A stretch of DNA of 64,000 nt from Ensifer adhaerens (lineage in GTDB: Bacteria; Pseudomonadota; Alphaproteobacteria; Rhizobiales; Rhizobiaceae): positions 186,001-250,000 of the forward strand of contig NZ_PNFP01000011.1 of NCBI RefSeq assembly GCF_002940685.1. The letters are read 5' to 3'. Below the pieces are notes generated by a model, which was given only the letters and a program-made list of their open reading frames with translations, was not told where the DNA came from and ran no database searches. The position numbers and the translations under genes are program-made. Of this stretch, positions 36,500 through 44,281 are shown in pieces; positions within the stretch are counted from its first letter, which is position 1, and each line of letters begins with the position of its first letter.

Positions 36500-37477
36500 T
36501 TACCTCCACCGCTTTTCATAGGCGCCCGTCGTCGTCTTCTGGCCTTCGCTGAGCGCCTTCAGTCGCGATACCAGCGCGGGTCGCTCGGCGGCGCCCGCGG
36601 TCAAGGCCCGCCGCATGACCGAGACGACCTCGGCGACATACGCCTTGCCGCGCTGCCGGCCCTCGATCTTCAGCGCGCTGACGCCGGCTGCACGCAGCGC
36701 TTCGATATGGTCCATCACGTCGAGCGAAACCGGATCCTCGAAGGCGTAGCCGCGCTCCTCGGCAATGTCGAAGCGCCCCTTGCAGAGCGTCGGATAGCCG
36801 GCGGCCTCGCCGGCGGGGAAGCGGTTGATGGTGTAATCGCCGAGCTCGGACACAAGTTCGCGCCCGTCCTGCCGATAGCGCACATGGCTTGCGGGTGAGC
36901 AGACACCGTTCATGTTGGGCGACTTGCCGGTGGCGTAGGAGGAGAGCGAACAGCGCCCCTCGGCCATGACGCAGAGACCGCCGAAGGCGAAAACCTCGAT
37001 CTCGCAATCGATCTGCTTGGCGAGGCGGGCAATGTCGGCAATCGTCAGCGTGCGCGGCAGCACGACACGTTTTGCCGCGAAGGTCTCGACGAGGAAGCGC
37101 ACGGCATCGGCATTGGAGGCGGAAGCCTGCACGGAAACATGCAGCCGCTGCTGCGGATGACGTTCGACCGCATAGGCCATCAATCCGAAGTCGGCGAGGA
37201 TAACGGCGTCGGCGCCGAGCGCGACGGCATCGTCCACGGCCTGGTGCCAGAGCTGCTCCTGGCCGGCGCGCATGAAGGTATTGATCGCGACGAAGGTCAT
37301 CACCTTGCGCCCCCTGGCATAGGCAATGGCTGTGCGGAGTTCGTCGCGGGAGAAGTTCAGCCCAGGAAAATTGCGAGCGTTGGTCTCGTCGCGAAAGCCG
37401 CAATAGACCGCGTCGGCGCCGGCATCGACGGCTTCGCGAAAGGCGGCCGGCGTGCCGGCGGGGCAGATCAGTTCCAT
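36500..37477 (-). CDS. ubiU: Anaerobic ubiquinone hydroxylation protein UbiU (U32 peptidase-like)
   Basis: 325 residues; the ATG follows GGAGGAGGC and overlaps the end of ubiT. It starts MELICPAGTPAAFREAVDAGADAVYCGF, the U32 family start. Cysteines fall at residues 169, 176, 193 and 232 (GGLCVMAEGRC, NGVCSP, YPTLCKG), the same numbers I recall for the 4Fe-4S ligands of E. coli UbiU. NARNFPGLNFSRDEL is another family block. UbiU and UbiV form an iron-sulfur heterodimer for oxygen-independent hydroxylation of ubiquinone precursors, letting denitrifying cells make quinone. Confidence 0.94.
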   Translation of the reverse strand: MELICPAGTPAAFREAVDAGADAVYCGFRDETNARNFPGLNFSRDELRTAIAYARGRKVMTFVAINTFMRAGQEQLWHQAVDDAVALGADAVILADFGLMAYAVERHPQQRLHVSVQASASNADAVRFLVETFAAKRVVLPRTLTIADIARLAKQIDCEIEVFAFGGLCVMAEGRCSLSSYATGKSPNMNGVCSPASHVRYRQDGRELVSELGDYTINRFPAGEAAGYPTLCKGRFDIAEERGYAFEDPVSLDVMDHIEALRAAGVSALKIEGRQRGKAYVAEVVSVMRRALTAGAAERPALVSRLKALSEGQKTTTGAYEKRWR

Positions 37478-37986
37478 CGGGGAGCCTCCTCCTTGGAGAC
37501 GCGGGCAAGCGCGCGTTCGCGGATCTGCTCCGCGGCGCGGCGCACGAGCGGTGCGAGCGGACCGCTCATGTCAGCGAGATCGCGGGGTAGATCGATTTCG
37601 CAATCGTCGAGGGCGTTGCGCAGCGCCAGCATCGCCTCCATGTCGCCGCTGACCGTGAGATCGCGCGAGAAGAAGACGGCGTCGCCGTCGATGCGACCTT
37701 CGAGCAGCGCCAGAAGCAGCACGAGTTCGCCCTCCATCAAGGCGTCCGAAGCCGGCGCGCTCGCCTTGCGATGCACGGAGATGCGTGGCACGGCCGGCTC
37801 GACGAGAAAGCCGATCGGCAGGTCCGACGGCAGGAAGGCGTAGCGCTTGGCGGCGTGGTCCGCGAGGCGATCGAAGAGACCAGGGTGGGTCTCGATCACA
37901 CGGGCAAAGACCCGTCGCACCACGGTTTCGATGGCGATGATGGGAACGAAGCTGAGGGGGGCGGTGATCGCGAGCGGAAGGGGCAT
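37468..37986 (-). CDS. ubiT: Anaerobic ubiquinone biosynthesis accessory factor UbiT (SCP2 domain)
   Basis: 172 residues with an SCP2-type sterol-binding domain: LPIGFLVEPAVPRISVHRKASAPASDALMEGELVLLLALLEGRIDGDAVFFSRDLTVSGDMEAMLALRNALDD. The hydrophobic pocket is thought to bind the polyprenyl precursor and deliver it to UbiU-UbiV. It is the first gene of ubiTUV, overlaps ubiU by 10 bases, and is divergent from ubiD across a 115-base region with one TTG-N8-CAA box. Confidence 0.9.
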   Translation of the reverse strand: MPLPLAITAPLSFVPIIAIETVVRRVFARVIETHPGLFDRLADHAAKRYAFLPSDLPIGFLVEPAVPRISVHRKASAPASDALMEGELVLLLALLEGRIDGDAVFFSRDLTVSGDMEAMLALRNALDDCEIDLPRDLADMSGPLAPLVRRAAEQIRERALARVSKEEAPRWN

Positions 37987-38053
37987 TTGCTACCTGTTGA
38001 GCGACGGAATCGGACGATGCGCCGCATGCTAGTCGGCCGTCGCGGGCGGTTGT

Positions 38054-38067
38054 TTGCGCCACGTCAA
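38054..38067. promoter_or_regulatory. NnrR/FNR-type box between ubiT and ubiD
   Basis: TTGCGCCACGTCAA fits TTG-N8-CAA. It lies 68 bases before the ubiT ATG and 35 bases before the ubiD ATG, so it could serve the divergent ubiTUV and ubiDX operons together. The distance to ubiT suits activation. Confidence 0.7.
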
Positions 38068-38101
38068 AGACAACGGCCATTCGCCGCCACACACAGGCTC
38101 C

Positions 38102-39613
38102 ATGAACAGGACCTTCCGCCCGTCCAAGGGCTTTGCAACGCTTCAGGATTTTGTCGAAACGCTCGAGCGCGACGGCGACCTGAAGCGCATATCGCGCCCG
38201 GTTTCGCTGATGCACGAGGTGACCGAGATCCACCGTCGCGTGCTTACGGCCGACGGGCCGGCGCTGCTCTTCGAACGGCCGGTCGATGCCACAGGTGCCG
38301 AACAGCCGATGCCGCTTCTGACCAATCTCTTCGGGTCGGAACGCCGGATCGAGCGCAGTTTTGGCCTTGTGCCGGGCGGGCTCGACGCGCTTGCCGGTGA
38401 ACTGGCTGACTTGCGCGATCCGAGAGCGCCGCAGTCGCTGCGCGATGCCTGGGATCGGCTGCCGCTGCTGAGGTCGGCAATGTACATGCGGCCGCGCAAG
38501 GTGACGCGCGCGCTTTGCCAGGAGATCGTTTGGCGCGGCCAGGAAGTCGACCTCGGACGCCTGCCGGTTCAGTGGTGCTGGCCGGGCGAACCGGCGCCGC
38601 TCATCACGTGGCCGCTGGTAATCACCCGTGCGCCGGATGATCCGCTGGATGTCAATGTCGGCATCTACCGCATGCAGGTCCTGGGTCCCGATCGTGCCAT
38701 CGTCAGGTGGCTTGCCCACCGCGGCGGCGCCCGCCACCATCGTCTGTGGCAACGCAAGGGCGAGGATATGCCGATCGCGGTCGTTATCGGCGCTGATCCG
38801 GCAACGATCCTTGCCGCAGTCATGCCGTTGCCCGACGGGTTGAGCGAACTGAATTTCTCTGGCCTGCTCCGGCGTGGCAGGACGCAGCTCGTCAACGCCA
38901 AGACCGTGCCGCTTTCGGTCCCGGCCAATGCCGAGATCGTGCTGGAAGGCACCGTCTCAGCGTTGGAAACGGCGGAGGAGGGGCCCTACGGAGATCATAC
39001 CGGCTACTACAATTCGGTGGAGCGGTTCCCGGTCATGCACCTGTCGGCCATCACCATGCGCCGCAATCCGCTCTATCTCTCGACCTATACCGGCCGGCCG
39101 CCGGACGAGCCCTCGCGGCTCGGAGAGGCGATGAACAGGCTGTTCGTGCCGCTCGTTCGCAAGCAGTTTCCGGAGATAACCGACCTCTTTCTGCCGCCTG
39201 AAGCCTGCTCTTACAGGGCGATGGTCGTCTCGATCGACAAGCGTTACCCGGGTCAGGCCAAGCGCGTGATGATGGGGCTCTGGTCGATGCTGCCGCAGTT
39301 CAGCTACACCAAGCTGATCATCGCCGTCGATCCGGATATCGACGTGCGCAACTGGCCCGACGTGATGTGGGCGCTTGCGACCCGCTTCGATGCCGGCCGC
39401 GATGTGACCGTGATCGAGGGCACGCCGATCGACTATCTCGACTTCGCCTCGCCGCGCGCGGGCCTCGGCGGCAAGCTCGGGCTCGACGCCACCAACAAGA
39501 TCGGCAGCGAAACCGTTCGCGAATGGGGGCGGGTGCTGGAAATGTCAGGGGAGGTTGTCGGTCGGATCGATGCGATCTGGGCCGGTCTCGGGCTCGGGGG
39601 GCTGACACCATGA
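38102..39613 (+). CDS. ubiD: UbiD-family prenylated-FMN decarboxylase
   Basis: 503 residues from the ATG at 38102; a longer in-frame start at 38054 would run through the regulatory box. UbiD motifs include FATLQDFVETLERDGDLKRISRPVS at the start, LVITRAPDDPLDVNVGIYRMQVLGPDRAIVRWLAHRGGARHH, and EEGPYGDHTGYYNSVERFPVMHLSAITMRRNPLY, with the conserved GDHTGYY. It should remove the carboxyl group from polyprenyl-4-hydroxybenzoate in ubiquinone synthesis using the cofactor made by UbiX. The placement opposite ubiTUV supports this over an aromatic-acid catabolic role. Confidence 0.92.
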   Translation: MNRTFRPSKGFATLQDFVETLERDGDLKRISRPVSLMHEVTEIHRRVLTADGPALLFERPVDATGAEQPMPLLTNLFGSERRIERSFGLVPGGLDALAGELADLRDPRAPQSLRDAWDRLPLLRSAMYMRPRKVTRALCQEIVWRGQEVDLGRLPVQWCWPGEPAPLITWPLVITRAPDDPLDVNVGIYRMQVLGPDRAIVRWLAHRGGARHHRLWQRKGEDMPIAVVIGADPATILAAVMPLPDGLSELNFSGLLRRGRTQLVNAKTVPLSVPANAEIVLEGTVSALETAEEGPYGDHTGYYNSVERFPVMHLSAITMRRNPLYLSTYTGRPPDEPSRLGEAMNRLFVPLVRKQFPEITDLFLPPEACSYRAMVVSIDKRYPGQAKRVMMGLWSMLPQFSYTKLIIAVDPDIDVRNWPDVMWALATRFDAGRDVTVIEGTPIDYLDFASPRAGLGGKLGLDATNKIGSETVREWGRVLEMSGEVVGRIDAIWAGLGLGGLTP

Positions 39614-40200
39614 CCCCGGCGAAGGTCGTCCTTGGCGTTACCGGCGCGTCGGGCGCTGCGATCGCCGTGCGCATTGCCGAACGCCTTGCCGCAATCGAAA
39701 GTGTCGAACTGCATCTCGTCCTGTCGCCGGCGGCGCACCGCACGCTCGCGCACGAGGTGGGTGCAGACGCGCTTCCATCCCTGTTACGTCTGGCCGCGCG
39801 GGCCTATGACCATGCCGATATCGGCGCGACGATCGCGAGCGGGTCGTTTTCGACGGCTGGCATGATCGTGGCGCCGTGCTCGATGCGCACGCTCGCCGCG
39901 ATCTCTGCCGGCATGGCCGACAATCTCGTGGTTCGCGCGGCCGACGTGCATCTCAAGGAGCGGCGTCGATTGGTGCTGATGGCACGTGAGACGCCACTGC
40001 ATCTCGGACACCTGCGCAATATGTGCGCCGTCACCGAAATGGGGGCGATCATCATGCCGCCGGTACCGGCCTTCTACCATCGCCCGGACACCGTCGCGGC
40101 CATCGTCGACCATCTGGCGGCCCGGGCGATCGACCTCCTGGCGCTGCCGATTGCACCGCTGGCAAGGGCCTGGCAGGGCGAAGAGCAGAAATCACCGTGA
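39610..40200 (+). CDS. ubiX: UbiX-family flavin prenyltransferase
   Basis: 196 residues; the ATG overlaps the ubiD stop (ATGA), so the two are translationally coupled. The flavoprotein signature VVLGVTGASGAAIAVRIAERL is at the N-terminus, with SFSTAGMIVAPCSMRTLAAISAGMADNLVVRAADVHLKERRRLVLMARETPLHLGHLRNM and GAIIMPPVPAFYH further on. It attaches a dimethylallyl group to FMN to make the prenylated cofactor of UbiD. It is convergent with nnrU, with only one base between the stops. Confidence 0.95.
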   Translation: MTPAKVVLGVTGASGAAIAVRIAERLAAIESVELHLVLSPAAHRTLAHEVGADALPSLLRLAARAYDHADIGATIASGSFSTAGMIVAPCSMRTLAAISAGMADNLVVRAADVHLKERRRLVLMARETPLHLGHLRNMCAVTEMGAIIMPPVPAFYHRPDTVAAIVDHLAARAIDLLALPIAPLARAWQGEEQKSP

Positions 40201-40201
40201 T

Positions 40202-40891
40202 CTAGAGGGCGGTCGCCTGAAGCAGCGGGTCGGCGTCGAAGAGAACTTCGTGACCGCCGAGCAGCAGCCAGACGGCGATCGCGACGGTGGCGAAGGCGGC
40301 GATGATCATCACCGGGTCGATGCGCAAGCGGGCTTCGCCGCGGATGATCGCGGCGAAGGGCCAGACCGACGTGCCCTTGGAGGCCGTCTGCCAACCATCC
40401 CCGAGGCGCCGGCGGGCGCGTTTTTCGAGCATGAAGAACCCGCCGATGGAAAACAGCGCGAAGCCGCCGAAAAGAACGAGCGCGCGCAGATCGCCATTGG
40501 GCACGATGTGACCGGCGGCCCAGAGCAGGAAGCCCCAGAGCACCGGGTGACGGGTAATCGTCACGATAGCGCCCGGCCGCTCGTTTCCCTGGTAGATCGA
40601 GATCGACAAGGCGTTCTCGCTGAAGAGGCCGGCGAGCACGAAAAAGATGCCAAATGGCGCCAGAACGAAGGTCACCCAGGCCTGCCACGCCGCCGGTTCC
40701 CAGAGTGGAATGAAATCGAGCTGAAGGGCCGCGTGAAAGACGAATCCGAGGGCGAGCACGGACAGAAGCGAATAGAGAGCGAAATAGGTCGAACGGCCGA
40801 GCCGGTCGATCAGCCCCTGGCGCAGGGCCGGCCAGGCCGGCACCAGATGGAGCAGCAGGAAGATGGCGAAGGCGAAAAGAAAATAGGTCAT
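40202..40891 (-). CDS. nnrU: NnrU-family membrane protein
   Basis: 229 residues from the ATG at 40891 (MTYFLFAFAIFLLLHLVPAWPALRQGLI); a start at 40909 is also possible. About six membrane spans are seen. The NnrU family block FSISIYQGNERPGAIVTITRHPVLWGFLLWAAGHIVPNGDLRALVLFGGFALFSIGG is partly conserved here as LSISIYQGN...TRHPVLWGF. NnrU proteins occur in nearly all nirK-type denitrifiers of this order, their biochemical role unresolved. Its start lies 11 bases after the hemerythrin gene, so the two are one operon under the 41385 box. Confidence 0.9.
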   Translation of the reverse strand: MTYFLFAFAIFLLLHLVPAWPALRQGLIDRLGRSTYFALYSLLSVLALGFVFHAALQLDFIPLWEPAAWQAWVTFVLAPFGIFFVLAGLFSENALSISIYQGNERPGAIVTITRHPVLWGFLLWAAGHIVPNGDLRALVLFGGFALFSIGGFFMLEKRARRRLGDGWQTASKGTSVWPFAAIIRGEARLRIDPVMIIAAFATVAIAVWLLLGGHEVLFDADPLLQATAL

Positions 40892-40901
40892 GTCTGTCGT
40901 C

Positions 40902-41330
40902 TCACGCATGGCGCCAGAGAAGCAGGCGCTCCGTTGCCACATGGCGGCGAACGGTTTCGAAGAAGCCTCGCAACATATAGCCGATCGCGTCCCAACTGAG
41001 CGATGCCCTGTTGTCGAGCACGGCCTTCAGCACCCGCACCAGCTCGACCGCGGCGCGATCGTCCTGCTCATGCTCGGCGCGCAGCCGTGCGATCAGGCCG
41101 TCGCGATCACCGTCCGTCCGCTGATCTTCGACCGCGGGAAACAGGATCATTTCCTCCAGCGCATGGACGCGCCTGAGCTTTTCCGGCAACTCCGCCATGA
41201 TTACCCGGCAGCTTGTCATGTCGATGCGGCGCGGGATCGAATCGGCAAGCGTCTCGAGGCGGTCGCACAGAGACAGAAGCTCGCGGTAAGCCTGTCCCAG
41301 TTCGTGGTGTTCCGAAAATTGCTGCTGCAT
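40902..41330 (-). CDS. Hemerythrin-like domain protein
   Basis: 142 residues from the ATG at 41330, which follows GGAG; a GTG at 41360 is an alternative. The four-helix bundle shows spaced His and acidic ligands: SEHHELGQAY, RVHALEEMILFPAVEDQR, LRAEHEQDDRAAVEL and VRRHVATERLLLW, consistent with a non-heme di-iron site. Hemerythrin-like proteins of denitrifiers bind O2 or NO or help repair iron centres. A TTG-N8-CAA box 55 bases upstream and the downstream nnrU place it in the NO response. Confidence 0.85.
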   Translation of the reverse strand: MQQQFSEHHELGQAYRELLSLCDRLETLADSIPRRIDMTSCRVIMAELPEKLRRVHALEEMILFPAVEDQRTDGDRDGLIARLRAEHEQDDRAAVELVRVLKAVLDNRASLSWDAIGYMLRGFFETVRRHVATERLLLWRHA

Positions 41331-41384
41331 CGATCCGCTCCGTTGAGTGTCGCTTCGCACTACACCCGCCGGCCACGGTCCTCT

Positions 41385-41398
41385 TTGACATTTCTCAA
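41385..41398. promoter_or_regulatory. NnrR/FNR-type box upstream of the hemerythrin-nnrU operon
   Basis: TTGACATTTCTCAA, extended to TTTGA-N7-TCAAA, lies 55 bases before the hemerythrin ATG on the minus strand. It is the most FNR-like of the boxes in the window (TTGA...TCAA). Confidence 0.7.
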
Positions 41399-41569
41399 AG
41401 TCTTCGGCGCGACCGGTCGCGAGGTTGCGTCCGAACTCATCAAGTTTGCCGGATTTAGATCAAGGGCGGCCCAGCGCGGTGCGAACCGTAGCGCCTAAAC
41501 GTTGGCGTATCGGCGCTTGCGAGACCGGGACTCGGCCATAGCCCTTCGCGGGATTTAGGCCGATTGTCG

Positions 41570-42259
41570 TCATGCACGGGAGGTGGAACTCATGCGTTCA
41601 AGCCATGCGGTGAGCCGCGATCTTTCGCGAACCAAACCATGCTGGTTGAAGTGGTGAACACAAAAATGCGCCCACGAATCTTCAAACGCCATTTCCATGT
41701 CCCCGGTGATCGCGGTGGTTCCTAGCCCGATCTCGGCATAGGTAAACTCGAAGCTGCCGCTCGGACGCGCCATCGCAATGTGGAACGGTTGACCAGTGAA
41801 CTCGTTGATCATCGGCCGGCCGTTGCTGCGCATGACGCCGGGGATATCCACTCTGGCGGTTCTCAACTCCAGGTCCGCTTCAAGATCAATCGGCAGGAAC
41901 AATGTCCGGCAGAATTCCGAACATGTCGATGCGAAGACGGAGAAGAGATTGCTCAACGGGTCGCCGGCCTCACCGGAAACGATGGCTTCAAGCGCACTCC
42001 GTTGCGCTTGATTCGCACGCTCGTCGATGACAATCAGGCGTCGACCGTTTCCGTCCTTGATTTCGCCGGGCCACTTGTAAATCGCCGCCCAGTTCAGGCC
42101 AGCGATCGGTGTGTCGTCGAAGTGGCCTTCAACCACGTTGCCGACGAAGGCCGACTGGCAGTAACCGTGAGTGCTTGGCAGATTGAACTGGCAGCCGCAA
42201 TTCATGGCGCAGTTGCAATTGTCGTAGGTTTCGCTCTTGAAGAGCCATTGGTCGACCAT
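41570..42259 (-). CDS. DUF1326 cysteine-rich protein
   Basis: 229 residues beginning MVDQWLFKSETYDNCNCAMNCGCQFNLPSTHGYCQ. The cluster of cysteines C-x-C-x3-C-x-C near the N-terminus followed by a beta-rich domain is the DUF1326 signature. A further Cys pair occurs in ASTCSEFCR. The cysteines could bind a metal, but the family has no known function. It lies between the hemerythrin and the norEF genes, on the same strand as hemerythrin, with no TTG-N8-CAA box of its own that I could find. Confidence 0.8.
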   Translation of the reverse strand: MVDQWLFKSETYDNCNCAMNCGCQFNLPSTHGYCQSAFVGNVVEGHFDDTPIAGLNWAAIYKWPGEIKDGNGRRLIVIDERANQAQRSALEAIVSGEAGDPLSNLFSVFASTCSEFCRTLFLPIDLEADLELRTARVDIPGVMRSNGRPMINEFTGQPFHIAMARPSGSFEFTYAEIGLGTTAITGDMEMAFEDSWAHFCVHHFNQHGLVRERSRLTAWLERMSSTSRA

Positions 42260-42515
42260 CTCTCCTATCCTCCCCTAATCCGTTAGAGGGCAGTTCGTCA
42301 TGTCGAACCCTTCTGCATGCGCCGCGCCGCTACGCTTGCTGGACACGCGCTACCTTGGGTGCGGAAGAAGCAGAATTTTACCAGTGTCGAGGGGCCGCTT
42401 CAATCGGGCGGCCAGCCGCAAACCGGGCACGGCTGGCTTCAGCAAGCCGGCCGTGAGCATCGCCACACGTTCACGTATGTGCCCCCGACGCTGGGGCTGC
42501 GCAGCCCTTCGCGTC

Positions 42516-42671
42516 TCAGCGGTCGAGGAAGAGAACGATGGCGATCGCGACCGCGGAGAAGACCGCCGACAGCGTCGCGCCGCGCTGAAGCACGCCCATG
42601 CGATAGAGCATAAGGGCGAAGACGATGATGATGGGGGTGGCGACGGAAAGGCCGATCTGTGCGTCTGTCAT
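42516..42671 (-). CDS. Small single-span membrane protein divergent from norE
   Basis: 51 residues from the ATG at 42671, with AAGGAG nine bases upstream. The sequence MTDAQIGLSVATPIIIVFA leads into two hydrophobic stretches (about residues 7-23 and 31-48) ending LFLDR, so one or two membrane helices. It is not a recognised NO reductase subunit. The 122-base gap to norE contains a TTG-N8-CAA box 51 bases from this ATG, so it is probably made with the NO reductase genes. Coding status is supported by the Shine-Dalgarno and the hydrophobic pattern. Confidence 0.6.
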   Translation of the reverse strand: MTDAQIGLSVATPIIIVFALMLYRMGVLQRGATLSAVFSAVAIAIVLFLDR

Positions 42672-42721
42672 CGGAAGGCTCCTTTGTTGACCGCCAATAG
42701 CCCCGCCCCCTGCCGCCATCT

Positions 42722-42735
42722 TTGTCGAATCGCAA
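42722..42735. promoter_or_regulatory. NnrR-type box between the small membrane protein gene and norE
   Basis: TTGTCGAATCGCAA, flanked as TTTG...CAAAG, lies 58 bases before the norE ATG and 51 bases before the divergent small ORF. Confidence 0.75.
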
Positions 42736-42792
42736 AGACAGGGCCTGCGCCGGCGATTAGCTCGAACCGGTTTTGTAGATGGAGGCACTGAC

Positions 42793-43350
42793 ATGGATGC
42801 CCGCAGTGATCCGATTGCCGCAGCAGTGGACGAGGACACAACGGACGCCCTGCTGCTCTGGGTGCTCGTCTGGAGCGAACTTGCCGCTTTCGGCATTCTT
42901 CTCGTCGGATTTCTGGTCGTCGGGTTGATTCAGGCAGACGCCTTTGCCGCTGCCCGCGCGCATCTCGATCCGCTGCTTGCCGGTATCAACACCCTCGTTC
43001 TCCTGACCAGCGGCTGGCAGGCGGCGCTGGCGACAAGGCCCCGGGCGTCGCTCGGAAAACGGCGGCGGGCGCTGGTCGGCGCGGCGCTTTTGGGCTTCGC
43101 ATTTGTGGCCATCAAGCTCTTCGAATACAGCACCGAGGCCGGCGTTGCCGGCGATCCCCAGTTCGGTTCCTTCTTCGAGCTCTATTTCCTCGTCACCGGC
43201 TTCCATCTGCTGCACGTCGTCTTCGGCGCCTTCGTGCTGCTCATGGTTGCCTGGCGACCAAAACCCGGCAACGTCGCGCTCATCACCACGCTCTGGCACG
43301 TGATCGATCTCGTCTGGATCGTGATGTTTCCGCTCGTCTATCTCGTGTGA
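42793..43350 (+). CDS. norE: NorE, cytochrome c oxidase subunit III-like NO reductase accessory protein
   Basis: 185 residues; GGAGG precedes the ATG by seven bases. Five membrane spans have the subunit III pattern, with LLLWVLVWSELAAFGILLVGFLVV first and FYLVTGFHLLHVVFGAFVLLMVAW then TLWHVIDLVWIVMFPLVYLV at the end (YFLVTGFHLLHV is the heme-copper subunit III signature). NorE improves the activity of cytochrome-c NO reductase in relatives. norF begins six bases after the stop. Confidence 0.92.
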   Translation: MDARSDPIAAAVDEDTTDALLLWVLVWSELAAFGILLVGFLVVGLIQADAFAAARAHLDPLLAGINTLVLLTSGWQAALATRPRASLGKRRRALVGAALLGFAFVAIKLFEYSTEAGVAGDPQFGSFFELYFLVTGFHLLHVVFGAFVLLMVAWRPKPGNVALITTLWHVIDLVWIVMFPLVYLV

Positions 43351-43355
43351 ACGCC

Positions 43356-43634
43356 ATGACCGATCATAATCCGCGACAATTGTTCAAGATCTGGCTTCTG
43401 CTCGCCATGGTCGTGATCTCGGGCATGGCGCTGATGGCCATCGCCGGGCCGACGCCCTTGGTCATCGCCGTCCTGTTGGGCCTCGCCATCATCAAATGCC
43501 GGTTCGTGGCGCTCGATTTCATGGGTTTGCGTGGGGCCCCGTCTGCCCTTCGCCTGGGCCTTCTGACCTGGCCCGCAGCACTCGTCCTTGCCGCCGCAGC
43601 GAAGCTGCTCCTGGGCACGGCTCTCTTCAGTTGA
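43356..43634 (+). CDS. norF: NorF, small membrane protein of the NO reductase cluster
   Basis: 92 residues, ATG at 43356 (MTDHNPRQLFKIWLLLAMVVISG); a GTG at 43347 overlapping the norE stop is a possible alternative. Three hydrophobic segments match the cytochrome c oxidase subunit IV-like family: LAMVVISGMALMAIAG, PLVIAVLLGLAIIKCRFVALDFMGLRGAPSALR and LLTWPAALVLAAAAKLLLG. The KCRFVALDFM block is typical of NorF. It is co-transcribed with norE. Confidence 0.88.
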   Translation: MTDHNPRQLFKIWLLLAMVVISGMALMAIAGPTPLVIAVLLGLAIIKCRFVALDFMGLRGAPSALRLGLLTWPAALVLAAAAKLLLGTALFS

Positions 43635-43652
43635 GACGAGCCGCGGACTTGT

Positions 43653-43666
43653 TTGCCGAAACGCAA
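43653..43666. promoter_or_regulatory. NnrR-type box upstream of norCBQD
   Basis: TTGCCGAAACGCAA, flanked as TTTG...CAAAG, is 139 bases before the norC ATG. It gives norCBQD its own promoter, separate from norEF. Confidence 0.78.
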
Positions 43667-43804
43667 AGAAGCCGGCGCCGATTTCCCTAGACATGGGGTC
43701 GCCCCGATTGTTGCCGGCGCCGATAATTCAGGCGCCACACGGGGAGGGGATCAGATCAGCCGGCCGCGCTCTCAGCGGCCATCTGAAATCGAAAGGACCA
43801 CGTG

Positions 43805-44257
43805 ATGGCAGAACGCCTCACCAAAACCGGGGCCCGTAACGTCTTTTACGGCGGGTCCTTCTTTTTCTTCGCAATCTTCGTCGGGCTCACCGCCCACAGC
43901 CACTACTACATGCGCACGACCTCGACGGACGAGACGACGCTGACCGATGCGGTCGCGCGCGGCAAGCACGTCTGGGAAAAGAACTCCTGTATCAACTGCC
44001 ACACGTTGCTGGGCGAGGGTGCCTATTTCGCACCCGAGCTCGGCAATGTCTGGAAGCGGTTCGGCGGCGAGGCCGATCCGGATGGCGCCCGCGAAACCCT
44101 GAAAGCCTGGATGGCCGCCCAGCCGACGGGCATCGAGGGACGGCGGCAGATGCCGCAGTTCAACCTTACCGAACAGGAACTCAACGACCTCGCCGACTTC
44201 CTCGAATGGACGAGCCGCATCAAGACCCAGGATTGGCCGCCGAACGAGGCCGGTTAA
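43805..44257 (+). CDS. norC: Nitric oxide reductase cytochrome c subunit
   Basis: 150 residues from the ATG at 43805, with AAAGGA upstream. One membrane anchor (about residues 13-31, VFYGGSFFFFAIFVGLTAH) is followed by a periplasmic cytochrome c domain with the heme motif CINCH (Cys62, Cys65, His66) in WEKNSCINCHTLLGEGAYFAPELGNVW, and a Met axial ligand probably in RRQMPQFNLTEQE. It passes electrons from periplasmic donors to NorB. The length and the TLLGEGAYFAPEL block are typical of NorC. Confidence 0.97.
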   Translation: MAERLTKTGARNVFYGGSFFFFAIFVGLTAHSHYYMRTTSTDETTLTDAVARGKHVWEKNSCINCHTLLGEGAYFAPELGNVWKRFGGEADPDGARETLKAWMAAQPTGIEGRRQMPQFNLTEQELNDLADFLEWTSRIKTQDWPPNEAG

Positions 44258-44281
44258 GCGAAGCGATTGGAGTATGACACC

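Noticed and set aside
42683-42696. TTGTTGACCGCCAA as a further NnrR box near norE
   Set aside because: It fits TTG-N8-CAA but overlaps the ribosome-site region of the small ORF and lacks the flanking TTTG...CAAA; probably chance next to the better site at 42722.
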